From positions 1,869,120,720 to 1,869,184,719 of the forward strand of contig NC_056729.1 of NCBI RefSeq assembly GCF_019279795.1: DNA of 64,000 nt, written 5' to 3'. Position numbers and translations under genes: made by a program. This DNA is from Protopterus annectens. Its lineage: Eukaryota; Chordata; Ceratodontiformes; Protopteridae. The notes below the pieces were generated by a model. It saw nothing but the letters and a program-made list of their open reading frames with translations, was not told the origin of the DNA and made no database searches. Below, piece after piece: positions 35,501 through 46,479 of this stretch. The stretch's first letter is position 1; each line of letters starts with the position of its first letter.

Positions 35501-37384
35501 GTGTTTGACAAGGTCGATTACTTCGACCGTATGCTTAATCTGTTAGACAACGACTCCTATGTCTTGAGTTCAAGATCTGAGATTAACAAAGCCTATTCCA
35601 ACATTAAAGATAGTCTTAATGAAATGCTTCTTGAGGGTCGACTTCAGCAGGAACAGCATAACTACCTATCCACGTCACACCCTAGGTTCCCTTGTCTTTT
35701 TGGGATCCCCAAGATACATAAGGATCTTTATAATCCACCTATGCGTCCCTTAGTTGACGGACGCGGATCCCCCACGTATGCTTGTGCTAAACTAGTAGAT
35801 TTTATACTACAGAAATACTTGACACAAGAAGAACAAATATGTAAGGACTCGTGGACCTTCCTGGCCAAAATAAATGAAATTACCTTTGACCCCAACATCA
35901 ACTTTCTTACTATTGATGTCAAAGACCTTTACACCTGTATACCCCTAGAATTGGCCAGTGATTGGGTGGGTATTACCCTTAAGAGGAAACAAGCACCTGC
36001 TGCAGAAATATCCCTAGTTCTTGAACTTCTAGAGATTATTTTATATAACAACTATTTTTTGTTGGGAGAGAACTTTTACCTACAAACAACTGGGGTGGCC
36101 ATGGGCTCGCCCTGTGGGGCCAGCTTGGCCAACATGGTCATGTCGTACTGGGAACGAGAATATGTGTTCAATAACAGTGAAGTTATGCACAAGATTAAGT
36201 ACTACACACATTATCTGGATGATATCTTTATCCTATTTAAGGGTAACGAACCCGAATGCAACTCCCTTTTGGACTTCTTTAATTCTTCCACTGATTTTTT
36301 GTCTTTCACCTTTGATTTTAGTAAGAGTGCCATAGCCTACTTAGATATATGGTTGGAGAAAAACATTGAATTGGAGAAATACGTAGCTAATATCTATAGA
36401 AAACCAACGTACTCTAACTCCTTACTACATTATAGCAGCTGTCACCCAAGCTACCAGAAAAGGTCAGTAGTTAAGGGGCAGTTAGTTAGGGCTGCTTGCA
36501 TTGTTAGCTTGGATGCCGACTTTCAAAATGAGTGTAAATCACTTGTTGATATGTTCCTACATAGAGGGTACCCACCACCCTTACTTGACAACTTAGTGAG
36601 AGAGGTGACTAACAAAAGATTTAATGGTATGTACCTACCTTTACTTAGGGTAGATACACCTGAAGAGGGCACTATTACAACTACCCCTACTCTGGTTACA
36701 CTTAGACAGGTACCTACGCTCAATACATCTAATACTAATACCAGACTAATTCTAACTTATAGTATTGATAGCTACTACATATTTGATATTATTAAAAAGA
36801 ACTGGGACATCTTTAGAAACAACTTTACAGTATTAAGCAAAGTAGGGTGCAAACCAGAGATTACATTTCGGAGGGGCAAAAACTTGAAATCCTTATTGGA
36901 ACTTAATGATAACATCCCTACTCGAACACCTGGTATGTACAAGTGTCAAAACTGTAACCAGTGTAAACATATTTTGGAATCTAATAGGTTTACAGCTAAC
37001 AACCAATGCTTTAACTTGCGTTGCAGATCTACTTGCAATACCCGCATGGTTGTTTATTTAGCACAGTGCCAAAAATGCGAAGGGTTCTATGTAGGTAAAA
37101 CTGAACGTAGGTTACATGAACGGATCTACGAGCACCAATATGCTATAAGTAAGGATAAGCAAGAGAATGCGTTGGCCAAGCACATTTCTATGTTTAAAGA
37201 CCATTCCTTTAAATTTATGGTTATTGACCAGTTACTTGAAAATAAGAGAGGGGCCCCTTTACAGTTACTATTGGAAGCATCAGAATTGAGATGGCAGATT
37301 AGACTTAATGCTTATGCTTTTCCCGGTTTAAACGAGGGTTGTTCCATCAGTTGTTTACTTAAACTGAGGAATTTATTAAGATAG
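35501..37384 (+). CDS. Penelope-like reverse transcriptase with GIY-YIG endonuclease
   Basis: 627 codons open from a GTG at 35501. The true start lies upstream: the same frame already reads LRICKPDKGGGVVVFDKVDY from about 35465, and the matching N-terminal part (NFKLLPQLEKINVSKK) sits in another frame at 35340-35470, so one frame change separates them. RT motifs: GIPKIHK (68-74), LTIDVKDLYT with Asp139, TGVAMGSPCG, YLDD (238-241) and RKPT (290-293). A Cys/His-rich patch, CQNCNQCKHI, precedes the endonuclease: MVVYLAQC at 516, YVGKTERRLHERIYEH, then ENALAKH. All catalytic aspartates and the GIY-YIG Tyr/Arg/Glu positions appear present. The protein would nick DNA and copy element RNA there. This family differs clearly from PLE-B. 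Confidence 0.88.
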   Translation: MFDKVDYFDRMLNLLDNDSYVLSSRSEINKAYSNIKDSLNEMLLEGRLQQEQHNYLSTSHPRFPCLFGIPKIHKDLYNPPMRPLVDGRGSPTYACAKLVDFILQKYLTQEEQICKDSWTFLAKINEITFDPNINFLTIDVKDLYTCIPLELASDWVGITLKRKQAPAAEISLVLELLEIILYNNYFLLGENFYLQTTGVAMGSPCGASLANMVMSYWEREYVFNNSEVMHKIKYYTHYLDDIFILFKGNEPECNSLLDFFNSSTDFLSFTFDFSKSAIAYLDIWLEKNIELEKYVANIYRKPTYSNSLLHYSSCHPSYQKRSVVKGQLVRAACIVSLDADFQNECKSLVDMFLHRGYPPPLLDNLVREVTNKRFNGMYLPLLRVDTPEEGTITTTPTLVTLRQVPTLNTSNTNTRLILTYSIDSYYIFDIIKKNWDIFRNNFTVLSKVGCKPEITFRRGKNLKSLLELNDNIPTRTPGMYKCQNCNQCKHILESNRFTANNQCFNLRCRSTCNTRMVVYLAQCQKCEGFYVGKTERRLHERIYEHQYAISKDKQENALAKHISMFKDHSFKFMVIDQLLENKRGAPLQLLLEASELRWQIRLNAYAFPGLNEGCSISCLLKLRNLLR

Positions 37385-37502
37385 TACATCATTTTTACAC
37401 CCCTAGCTTGTATCTATGGTATTCACTTACTTATTCATTTATATATATTTTTATCGACTCATTGTCTTGTTCGTTTGTATTCCTACTTTTAGAGATAGTA
37501 CG

Positions 37503-37544
37503 AATGTACTTAGCAGTTGTATCTGTATGTTTGTGTGTATATAT

Positions 37545-37608
<64 letters not shown>

Positions 37609-38388
37609 ATATATATATGTTTACATTTTATACACACGCACATACACATTTTAAAGTGCTTTTTCTTTCTTATTTATGTAAGATGTAGAAATGCATGTAC
37701 ACTTATACATTTTGTATTTACAATTTTTAAAAATACATACTTGAAAAATACATGTATAAAACTTACTTTAATCAGGGTATAGTTATACCTTGTGGGGGTA
37801 TGTTACTCATAGTTTCTCCTTTTAGTACACATATCTTTTACATACCTCCACACACATGTTATACACTCACATACACGTTCTAAGTTGTCTATATTATATT
37901 ATATTTATTTTTATTCATTTATATTTGTTTACACATGATGCAGAAATATATGTCCACTTATTATGTATTTATATATTTCTAAATATATGTATACAATTAA
38001 GTATAGGTAAGAACCAGTTCCATTCTGTGGGGTTAAGTTATTTTGTAGCTAATTCTAGCTACTTTTAGCTTTTTTAGTCATTCCTACAATATTTTTAACA
38101 ATGCTCTGTATTTTTGTATTTATAGTTACGTTTATGTTTAGGTAATACCTACTTTTAAATTTGTACATTTTTATTATGCTTAATTGATTGATTGCTACCA
38201 TTAACAGTCAATTAAGGAATTAAGGAAAGTATATAAGCTGTTGTTGATTTATGCAATTTGTCTGAAGAAGTCTGTGTATCACGCAGACGAAAAGCGCTTT
38301 ACTTTAATAAATTTGTCCTGTGGCTAGTACTCTTTGGTATTCATTTGGCGTTTCCACCAACATTTTCTTGGATCCTGTTTGTGTGATA
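37503..38388. repeat. PLE-1 right inverted terminal repeat
   Basis: Inverse partner of the left arm. It starts at AATGTACTTAGCAGTTGTAT directly after the ORF's 3' UTR and ends GTTTGTGTGATA. It includes an AATAAA at about 38303, after the hammerhead-like motif, which could serve as a polyadenylation signal. Confidence 0.93.
38262..38297 (+). ncRNA. hammerhead-ribozyme-like motif, PLE-1 right arm
   Basis: Identical in sequence to the left-arm motif but on the plus strand, downstream of the RT/endonuclease ORF, so it would lie in the element transcript. AATAAA follows within about 10 bases. Confidence 0.5.
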
Positions 38389-38441
38389 TATTTCCTGTTT
38401 TTTGTGCTCCGTACTTATTTGAGGTTACATGTGGAAGTGTA

Positions 38442-39040
38442 CTTGGGTTGTCTGGGGCATGTTGTGTGGACAGATTGTTATCATCTGATGTGGCATTCCT
38501 GAACTCATGTGGTGAGAACTGTCTATGAAACTGAGGTTGTGCCTGCACCTACATTGACAGCTTGATACAGCTATTCACTGGTGTTAGTGGCATCTGTCCA
38601 TACAGGGCATTTGTATAAGGCATGGTATTTCCTTTGTGGGTTACATTTGCTGACTCAACAGTTGTTGCAGGCATCCAGTGGGTAACATAGCAAAGGACAA
38701 CTGTAAGCAATTATTTGCCTATTGTAGGGATGGCACAGGGTGCCATGTCCTCTGTTGTCCACTGCAATCACACAGTGGTTACTATCTGTGGGCAATATAC
38801 AGGGAACTAGCAATATAGTGGTTGTTGCCTAGCCATGTGTGTTTGTGTATGGGACATGGGTGGAGAGTATTCTCTGGGTAATGCAAGGGTTGCCTATAAT
38901 TTTCACCAATCCATAATGTCACATGTAGGGGTATGGATTGTCTACACTAGCCTCTCTGCTGTTTGACATCTGTTGTCCTTGTAAAGTGGACATTGTAACA
39001 TATAGTAGGTCCTCAGTATAAGGAATTTGCAAAACCCATC
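38442..39040. other. no gene seen
   Basis: Continuation of the host sequence interrupted by PLE-1. GT-rich and without a recognised feature. Confidence 0.5.
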
Positions 39041-39127
39041 CCACAATGAGTCCTGTTATTACACAATCACAGCTACCTTCACACAGGATACTGATGACAC
39101 ACACACATACGCAAACATACACACACA

Positions 39128-39205
<78 letters not shown>

Positions 39206-39402
39206 TGACAGTACTGAGATTCAACCCCCTGCCTAGCTATGTATTGCTACTACATTCTACCGCATTTATCACACACACCACGGAGCTTATAGGGTTAGTC
39301 CTTCTCCAAAGGTGTATTTCAAGGTGTTGGACATCAGCAGACTTGCCAAAGTAGGGCAATGGAAAGTGTAGTGACTGTGAATGGCCTCAAAGGCATTGAT
39401 TC

Positions 39403-39467
<65 letters not shown>

Positions 39468-39720
39468 CTCACAGTTACCATGTCTGGGATTAGAATTCCT
39501 ACCTAACTAGTACAGCACACTATAGCATTTATGCGCCACAGAGCTTATAGGGTTAGCCCCTCTCTAAAGGTGTACTTCAAGGTGAAGGACATCAGCAGGC
39601 TTGCTAAAGTAGGGCAATGGGGAGTGCAGTGTGTGTGAATGGGCCATTAACCATTCCTGTGGAAACACACACAACAGTCAGTCACTCACAACTTTACATT
39701 TGACAGGCCTGTGTATACAA
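39041..39720 (-). repeat. tandemly arranged SINE copies of the TG-tail family with (CA)n runs
   Basis: Two clear copies. Head at about 39300-39205: TAAGCTCCGTGGTGTGTGAT as A box, GGTTGAATCTCAG as B box, followed on the minus strand by the (TG) run seen as (CA) at 39111-39203. Second head at about 39560-39475: AAGCTCTGTGGCGCATAAAT and GGAATTCTAATCCC, followed by the run at 39404-39462. Sequences between heads (GGACATCAGCAG, AAAGTAGGGCAATGG) repeat with a period of about 250 bp and also occur at 33.98 kb. These are not functional tRNAs. Confidence 0.65.
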
Positions 39721-42590
39721 CTGCTAGATGAATAATGACTTGTACTGTCATGTTACACAGTTATCACAAGCACCACAGACACTATAGTGCTGAGGGATAC
39801 CAGAAGCAAATGTTTACAGTGATAGACATTTACACATCATGTGGTATTGGCCAATTGAATGTGTGTTGGGTGGGACAGGCCTCATGATGGGAAGCTCTTT
39901 GTCACTGTCTGTCACTATCTGTGTATGTGTATATTTGGCCTATTATATTGTGTTGTCCTTGGATATATGTGTGTATTCCTATCCAATGTGTGTGCAAAGC
40001 ATGACTGGTGTGCAATGTGGAGTGTGTGCACAGACATCTGCGACTGACAGATATGTATAATCCACTGTGTTGTCGGACATGGACTTCATTTCTCTGTGTG
40101 TGGGAGCATGCCCAGTATGACCTTCTGTACTGAGTGTGTGAATCCATTCCAGGTAGGTTGTACTCCAGTGCAGGCATTTGTGTTCTACACCTACAGCTAG
40201 TAACATGTTTCTGCAGGATATCTGTAGATCAGATGACAATCTGGAGTCACAATGGGCAAAGGATAGTGGGATACTCTAACTAATTGTGTATGTGCTGCTT
40301 CTGCTACACGGTTTTGGTGTTAGCAGAGATATTCAGACATATGTACTGTTTTACACTGTGATGTTTTATGTCATCAACTACTGACAAGTATACGCATTTG
40401 CTTGCAGTAATTTTCTGGGGAATACAAGATGAATGATGCTGTGTCCAGTATTGTGGTCTGCAGCCTACATATTCTTGCACACTCATGCCATTCTGGAGGT
40501 GGAGCTGCAGACACTTGCTGATGGGACTGTGTAAATGGTCCAGCACCTTGGTACTGTGATGGCTGAGGATCCTATGCTTGTACATCTATCGATGTGATAG
40601 AATGGCCATATCCTGCTATAGCCATACCTCACAGCTGTACAGATTCACACAGGTTACCCGGAGGCAGGGCTCATATTTCTGGTCATTACCCCTTCACATT
40701 GTGTTTTACAAGCAGGTTTGTAGCCACCCATTCCTGTGTTTGCAGGTAGGGATAGTATGTGCACACATCAGTTTCAGACTTCACACACTCCATGGTGTCC
40801 ATGCTTCTACCCCCCCCCTCGTTATTCTATCCTCTACCTAACATTATGCAAACAATATCTGATAAGTATGCCTATAGTTATCACTTTATCCCAGCAGTAT
40901 TTAGGGGTTGTTCCACAGTTTATGCAGTAGGACATGGTGGACATGCTACTGGGATTTGTCAACATGGCTTTGCATTTGTGTTCTGTGGACTGTGTTATGT
41001 TGTTATTTGGGAGTCCATGAGATAACATACAGTGGCAGTACGGGCAAGACACAGACCTTTGAAAGAGGGCATTTGGTAATGATGCAGGCCATCTGTATCA
41101 GGCCAGTGCATTCTGTCACTCCTACAGCCCCAGGCTGCAAGCCACTGTATTCCTGGGGTGACAGGGTAGGTGTGCAAGGTGTTAATGGCAATAGTTTCTG
41201 TCCTTATTAATCCATTGTTGTGGATGTTGGCAGGGTGCTGCTTACAGCTAGGGACACACCTGCATGGGACACCTGTTCAGCATGCTGCATTCTGTGGGTA
41301 TTCCAATACAGAGGTGGGGTCATACTGTACTCATTCCCAACATCATGGATATGACCTGTGATAAATCTGTGGCTGATGGTGGGGTGAGCTGAGTGCATGC
41401 GTGATATGGAAGCTACTTGCAGCTGACTCACAGATATACATGGGACATCCCCCTTTTGCTGCCTTGTGCAGGGACATCAGCAGTTTCTCAGTACTTCATA
41501 ACTGTGCCTTTTGTGGTCTGCCAGTGTTTGGCCAGACTACATCAGTATTCTGCACTACGCACCCAACTAATGAGCCGCTAACCTGTATGTACAATTCCAA
41601 AGGTGTGTGCAGTTGACAGTTACATTTTATGTACTCTGTCTAGGGTACTTCCACCTGTGTACTGTTTGTATGTCTGAGCCCACATTTATGCCATGTCCAT
41701 CTTTCAGATGGTGACAGATATTACATCTGAACAATTAGTATGGATTACTGCTGGATTGTGTCTTGCTGGGATGCATTGTGTTTGGCACTGCAGTTGTGAG
41801 AACTTGTCCCTGTCATCAACAGTACTGGCCATTGGTCACCAGGACACAACCCTCCATGCCTATATGCTGGTGGCCAATGGCCACCAGGACACAACCCTCC
41901 ATGCCTATATGCTGACCACATTCACACAATATACAACACACAACAACCTAATACAGAGAGCCCTGCATATTGTACACATGCAACAATCTATCCTGCTAAT
42001 TTGGCCAGCTCAGGTAATATGTTCTTCACTGTTATTATACCCACACATAGATGTTACTACATTTCTACATAGGATTTGAGGGGGGGCACACACCTGACAA
42101 CTGTAAACATCTGCTATGACCGCACTGGTATTTCAGGTACTCTATTGGCTTCCATTTCATTCTGTATTATGACCTATCATGCAGAATGGAGGCATATCAG
42201 TGTAGTACAGATCTTAGGTTTTTAATGACCTACATTTCAGTTTCAGACTTCTTAACCTTCAGAACTAACATCCCACTGCCTGACCTGTTGTAGTCTGTCT
42301 GTGTAGGTCTGGAGGGGGGCTGTTCTCGATAGTCATCAATCAGAGGGCTTAGCACAACCTTTCTTTGTGTTTGTCTACACCTGTCCTTCTGGCTAAGACA
42401 GTTGTTGGGTATTTGAGCCTCATTGACATGCATGTGTGTGTCCTATGGACACACATTTGGCCCGGAACATGTCCTGCAGTGGGTTTTGTCACCTTATCTA
42501 TTACTGGCTGCTATGTTGATACCAGTATTTGTTATGGATTTCATGCTGCTGCCAATATAGATGTCTACTAGCTGCTGCCATCCCAATCAG
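39721..42590. other. no gene seen
   Basis: 2.9 kb of sequence without recognised domains. Many short open stretches exist but none shows a motif. A 45-bp tandem duplication at 41827-41915 is listed separately. Confidence 0.45.
41827..41915. repeat. 45-bp tandem duplication
   Basis: CACCAGGACACAACCCTCCA with flanks occurs at 41837 and 41882. The two copies differ at one or two positions, so this is a recent local duplication. Confidence 0.9.
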
Positions 42591-42829
42591 CCACCCGATT
42601 CCCTTGCATGCTTACACCCGTACCATAGAGCCACCCGATTCCCTTGCATGCTTACACCCGTACCATAGAGCCACCCGATTCCCTTGCATGCTTACACCCG
42701 TACCATAGAGCCACCCAATTCCCTTGCATGCTTACACCCGTACCATAGAGCCACTCGATTCCCTTGCATGCTTACACCCGTACCATAGAGCCACCCGATT
42801 CCCTTGCATGCTTACATCTGTACCGTAGA
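42591..42829. repeat. 40-bp tandem repeat, six copies
   Basis: Unit CCACCCGATTCCCTTGCATG followed by CTTACACCCGTACCATAGAG, starting at 42591, 42631, 42671, 42711, 42751 and 42791. Copies are nearly identical: single C-to-T or G-to-A changes in copies 4 and 5, and a diverged end in copy 6. This shows a very recent expansion. It lies about 200 bp downstream (in transposase sense) of the Harbinger pseudogene. Confidence 0.97.
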
Positions 42830-43041
42830 TACAAATAGCAGAAAAAACTACATCATTCGGCAACTGATAGTGAGAGTGACTTACCTTGTGGCTGTGCCAG
42901 TATTGAGGATGGTGCTGGAGGGATGACTATGTCAGATGCACATAGTACACTCCCTATACATGGTTAAACACAGGTAGTGTCATGTTTGGCATCCCTATTA
43001 CTGTATGAACGAGTCAGAGAGAGGTGTCATTCCCTGGGTCC

Positions 43042-44348
43042 CTACCGTGTCAATGTATGTGCTATGTGTAGCCTCTTTGCCAAGGCCTGAGCATACTGGG
43101 CATGCCTCCTTCTGTCTACAGGGGCAGGCTCAGGTTGTTCCTCCTCTGAGTCACTTTGTGCCTGTGCTGGCCTTGGCAATGGTGGGGGCTGTGTGGCCCT
43201 GCCCCATGCTGTTCCTGCTGCAGCTGTTTCCCCAGGATCATATTGTGTAGCATGGCACATACAATGACAATTTAGGTACATGTAGCTGATGAGTACTGCA
43301 AGGCAACAACGGATGTGTCCAGGCACTGGAACCGTGACTTCAGCATCCCAAACACATGCTCTATTATGATTTTTGTTTGTGCGTGTGCCTCATTATGGAG
43401 ATCTTGTTCAGATGTGTGTGCATTTCTGATGGGTGTCATTAGCCATGGCTCCAGTGCGTAACTAGCATCCCTCACTAGGTGGCCATATGGCACGTCCCCA
43501 TTGGCAGATCTCTGGTACAGCTGCATCATATGCCAGATGTGGGAGTCATGATAGCTTCCAGGGTTGCCAGCGCACACATTCATGATAATGCCCTGGGCAT
43601 CGCACACGACCTGGCAGTTGATGGAGGGGAAGCCCTAGCGGTTTATGTAAACTCTAGCCCACTCTCCAGGTGGTGCCTTGATGTGTATGTGCGTGCAGTC
43701 TATAGCACTTACTACCTCAGGGTATTTTGCTATTTGGTGGAAGAGATGCATATTGCTGGTCAACGCCTCACAGGTGTTGAGGAAATATATGTGCTCACCG
43801 GCATGTGCTGACATGGCATCCAGGAGCTGGTGGAGTATCCTGGATGCTGATACCTGTGAGATCCACATGATATCCCCAGTTGCCCTTTGGAAGGTACCTG
43901 TGGCTAGTATTCTTAAGCCTACACATACCTTGGTATCCACTGAGATGGGTTCCCATCTGTTGGTTCTGTGTGTGAGGTGTGGCCGGCACAGCTCAACAAT
44001 TTGCTGTAGGAGGTTCCTGTCCACCCTATAGCACTCCACTATCTCCAGCTCATGTAGGCCCTGGTGGGTTACCCTGGGTCTGTACACTCTTCTCCTTCTC
44101 CTCACTGTGGGTTGGTCATCAGCATTCTCATCCTCACCACCCTCAGCCTCTTCCACATATTGATTTATGACAGCGACAGCAGCCCTTATCATTTTGTTGT
44201 TTTTGTTAGGTAAACTTTCCCCATTTGTGTACACCAGTGGTGTAGAGTTTGTGGGAAAAAACAGAGGGGAAAGGTGTTTGCATAGTTTATAGTACTGTGC
44301 TGGGCTGGGCTGCTGCCTGTGTAATTGGCTGATTCTGATACATTTCAC
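43042..44348 (-). pseudogene. Harbinger (PIF/HARBI1-like) transposase
   Basis: DDE transposase that cuts and pastes Harbinger elements at 3-bp targets. The likely start is the Met at 44192 (MIRAAVAVINQYVEEAEGG). An acidic patch (EEAEGGEDENADDQ) and an RRRRRVYRPRV basic patch follow, then the helix-turn-helix-like RNLLQQIVELCRPHL and VGLRILATGTFQRATGDIM. The catalytic core has AIDCTHIHIKAP, GFPSINCQVVCDAQG, NPGSYHDSHIW, VRDASYALEPWLMTP and IIEHVFGMLKSRFQ. Lesions: a TAG between NR and GFPSINCQ, a TAA before IVIVCAMLHNM, and a frame change near there leading to SDSEEEQPEPAPVDRRRHAQ at the C-terminus. The order and spacing are otherwise complete (about 380 aa). It is on the opposite strand from, and 22 kb away from, the Myb-like partner exon. 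Confidence 0.88.
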
Positions 44349-44545
44349 CTGCCAGCTATGCTAGTTCTCCTGGATTGCCTTCCTCCTGCTGTTTCCCCTA
44401 CATACAGCCAGTCTGCAAGGTGTTTGCATGGTTTATAGTAGTGTGCTGGGTTGCTGCATGTGTATTTGGCTGATTCTGATACATTTCACCTGCTAGCTAT
44501 GCTAGTTCCCCTTGATTACCTTCCTACTACAGTTTTACCTTCTCA
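44273..44545. repeat. tandem duplication of about 146 bp upstream of Harbinger transposase
   Basis: GTGTTTGCATAGTTTATAGTA (44273) recurs as GTGTTTGCATGGTTTATAGTA at about 44419. Both copies continue through GGCTGATTCTGATACATTTC and AGCTATGCTAGTT. Copy 1 overlaps the start of the transposase reading frame upstream of the likely Met. Confidence 0.88.
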
Positions 44546-45295
44546 CTGACTTCCCATTTAAGTCCCAAGGCACGCCGCACATACACAGTGCTCAGAGGTG
44601 AACGGAGCTGCTATTTCCTGTTTTTTTTTAAACCCAGTACATGCCACACACACCCGTTTAGGCAATGTAAACACCTTTTAGCATAAACTGGCCCTCCTTG
44701 GCCTTGTGTACACTACGCATTTCTTGGTGTAAGACAATACAGCCTTAGACACACACCCTGCCTTAACTGTGCTTAGCTAATGGCAAACATGGACCACACA
44801 GCTCCAATAAGCTTTCAGCATGCATGATACACCCCCTTATGAAGTCATCTAGCTCTTAGGCTTAGACCATGGTCTTACTGCACCTACATGGTTGGGTGCA
44901 TGCTAGCACTGAGGGGAAATCTGTGATTCAGTAACATTGCCATCATTTGCATAGGATTGACTGCTAATGCATGGTTACAAAACCAACCATCAGCCTTCCA
45001 CTTTAGCAACCACTATTCCATGGTCTGGTTGTATTATGCATGCCATTGACTATTATGGCAAAATTATGATTTTAGTTTAATAGCTTATTTCCTGCTTTTT
45101 TTATTAGTTTCAGAGTGATCCCGTTTGCACACCGCTGCCCTACGCTTAAACGACCAAAATTGGCCACAAAAAAATAAAGCTAATCTTTATAATTGTGAGA
45201 TTAATTTTCATGCCTATGGCCATATATTTGGCTTTTGGCATGCCTAACCCTTCTAATACATGCGTTTGTACGAGCTGTCATGCCTCTGTTTTGTA
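44546..45295. other. no gene seen
   Basis: Probably contains the 5' end of the Harbinger element, but I could not identify terminal inverted repeats. Confidence 0.45.
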
Positions 45296-45297
45296 GT

Positions 45298-45580
45298 TTG
45301 CAGAAATGTATTCAGCTACTGGCTGAATACATTTCTGCAGTCTACACTATTCCTGCACTGACACCTGCCTGCTTCCTGGATCACTAATTCACCTCATTTG
45401 CATGGTTTTCACCTGCAAATGAGGTAATTAGCATACAGGGGTTGTGCCCGTGCAGGAATAGTGCAGGAGGACTTGTGCATGTCCCAGGAGCTCGTTCCTG
45501 GATCGCACGTTGGCTATATTGCCTGCAGCAGCTCTTGAACTATTCCTGCATACCGTGCAGAGCTTGCTGAATCCTGGGGC
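45298..45580. repeat. foldback repeat with nested hairpins
   Basis: Three hairpins in a row. TGCAGAAATGTATTCAGC pairs with GCTGAATACATTTCTGCA (45301-45342) around a 5-nt loop. CCTCATTTGCA pairs with TGCAAATGAGG near 45391-45424. CACTATTCCTGCAC pairs with GTGCAGGAATAGTG (about 45345-45463), enclosing the second. The segment 45464-45580 ends TTGCTGAATCCTGGGG, the terminus also seen at 10773. A noncoding, MITE-like structure. Confidence 0.7.
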
Positions 45581-45871
45581 ATGTTTTTGATGGTTTTTGT
45601 AATATTACTTAGAACATGCAGATCAAATTTTAGTTGGTCATCAATAATCACTCCTAGTAGTTTGGTGTGGCTTTCTACTAAAATGGGTGCGTTATTGTGG
45701 GAAGAGATGGTGAAAGATGATTTCAGGTGGGACATAGATTTTGGTATGAGGAGTAAGTTTAGTTTTTTTTTTTTTTGGATTTAAGATTATAAGGTTTAAG
45801 TTAATCCAGTTTTCAATAGACAAAATGGCATCCTGTGTTTTAGTATGAAGTTCAGGGAGTGTAGCAGCAAT
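45580..45871 (-). mobile_element. L2-like LINE RT fragment, downstream half of an interrupted copy
   Basis: Minus strand reads IAATLPELHTKTQDAILSIE, then SHTKLLGVIIDDQLKFDLHV, the RT palm/thumb segment after the YADD motif. The preceding codons are found 8.7 kb away at 54616-54850. Both pieces share GCAGCAAT (codons for Ile-Ala-Ala) at their broken ends, so one LINE copy was split by an insertion. Its 3' side ends abruptly against the foldback repeat at 45580. Confidence 0.8.
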
Positions 45872-46054
45872 CAAAAGCAAGAAAGTTCCACCACAAATCT
45901 GCAAAAAGATGCTGGTCCCAGTAACAATGAAGGCTGTCCTCATAATAATTGTTATAACTTTGTATATGTAGTCAATCCACCAGTCAAAATGAATTTAGGT
46001 AAACTCATAACTAGTCTATTAACATTTAAAATAGTAAAAACAAAGACGGATTTA

Positions 46055-46087
46055 GCGCTTTCATCTCCACCACAGAGACTTCATCAG
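46055..46087 (-). ncRNA. hammerhead-ribozyme-like motif of PLE-A
   Basis: Minus strand: CTGATGA (exact core), one A, GTCTC-TGTGGTG-GAGAT as a 5-bp stem II with one G-U pair, then GAAA and GCGC. It is the best match to the hammerhead core among the three families here. Confidence 0.55.
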
Positions 46088-46454
46088 AATCATCAGTTTC
46101 ATGTTTAAAACACTTTTTATAACAGTACATTCATTCTAATTGGTTGGCCAATCAAGGTTAAAGTTTAAAACTTATAATGAAAAATATAAACACAAATGTC
46201 CCTGGCAGACTCTGGAAAAACCACAGGGGAAGTTCAAACGCCAGTCTAACAAAAAATAATAAAAATGTCCCCTGTCGTGCTTTCTCTCCAAGCGGTGCGT
46301 AAATCTCAGATACAGCAATTCAACAGTTCAAAGAATGAGAGTTCTTATTGGCGCCAAAACGCCAATACTAAACAAATTCTCAAAGAATCAAGATAACCAG
46401 TATATAAAGACTATTCAGTCCCAAAAAGCATAAAAATGTAGATTTATTGGGTAA

Positions 46455-46479
46455 GCGCTTTCGCTAAAAGCTTTGTCAA
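46455..46479 (-). ncRNA. hammerhead-like motif of PLE-B, full copy
   Basis: Minus strand: TTGACAA, one A, GCT-TTT-AGC as a 3-bp stem II, GAAA, GCGC. The core deviates from CUGANGA at two positions, so it is likely weak or inactive. The same motif lies at 50731-50755 (minus) and 54280-54304 (plus). Confidence 0.4.

Larger units (their letters stand above)
34442..38426 (+). mobile_element. Penelope-like element PLE-1, well preserved
   Basis: A 3,985-bp element bounded by an exact 15-bp duplication, ACATGTGGAAGTGTA, at 34427-34441 and 38427-38441. It has long inverted terminal repeats (34441-35336 and 37503-38388). Between them lies a plus-strand ORF with RT and GIY-YIG endonuclease, the defining PLE combination. 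The right end extends 38 bp past the inverted repeat, so the extension is at the 3' end of the coding strand, a known PLE trait. Each arm carries a hammerhead-like motif. The arms appear about 98 percent identical, so the insertion is recent. The coding frame is open for 627 codons, with one frame change just upstream in the DKGG region. Confidence 0.9.

Noticed and set aside
42591-42829. CRISPR-like array
   Set aside because: Units are contiguous 40-bp repeats without unique spacers, and the setting is a vertebrate genome.
42841-45180. Terminal inverted repeats of the Harbinger element
   Set aside because: I looked on both sides of the transposase for matching inverted ends and 3-bp duplications but found no convincing pair by eye.
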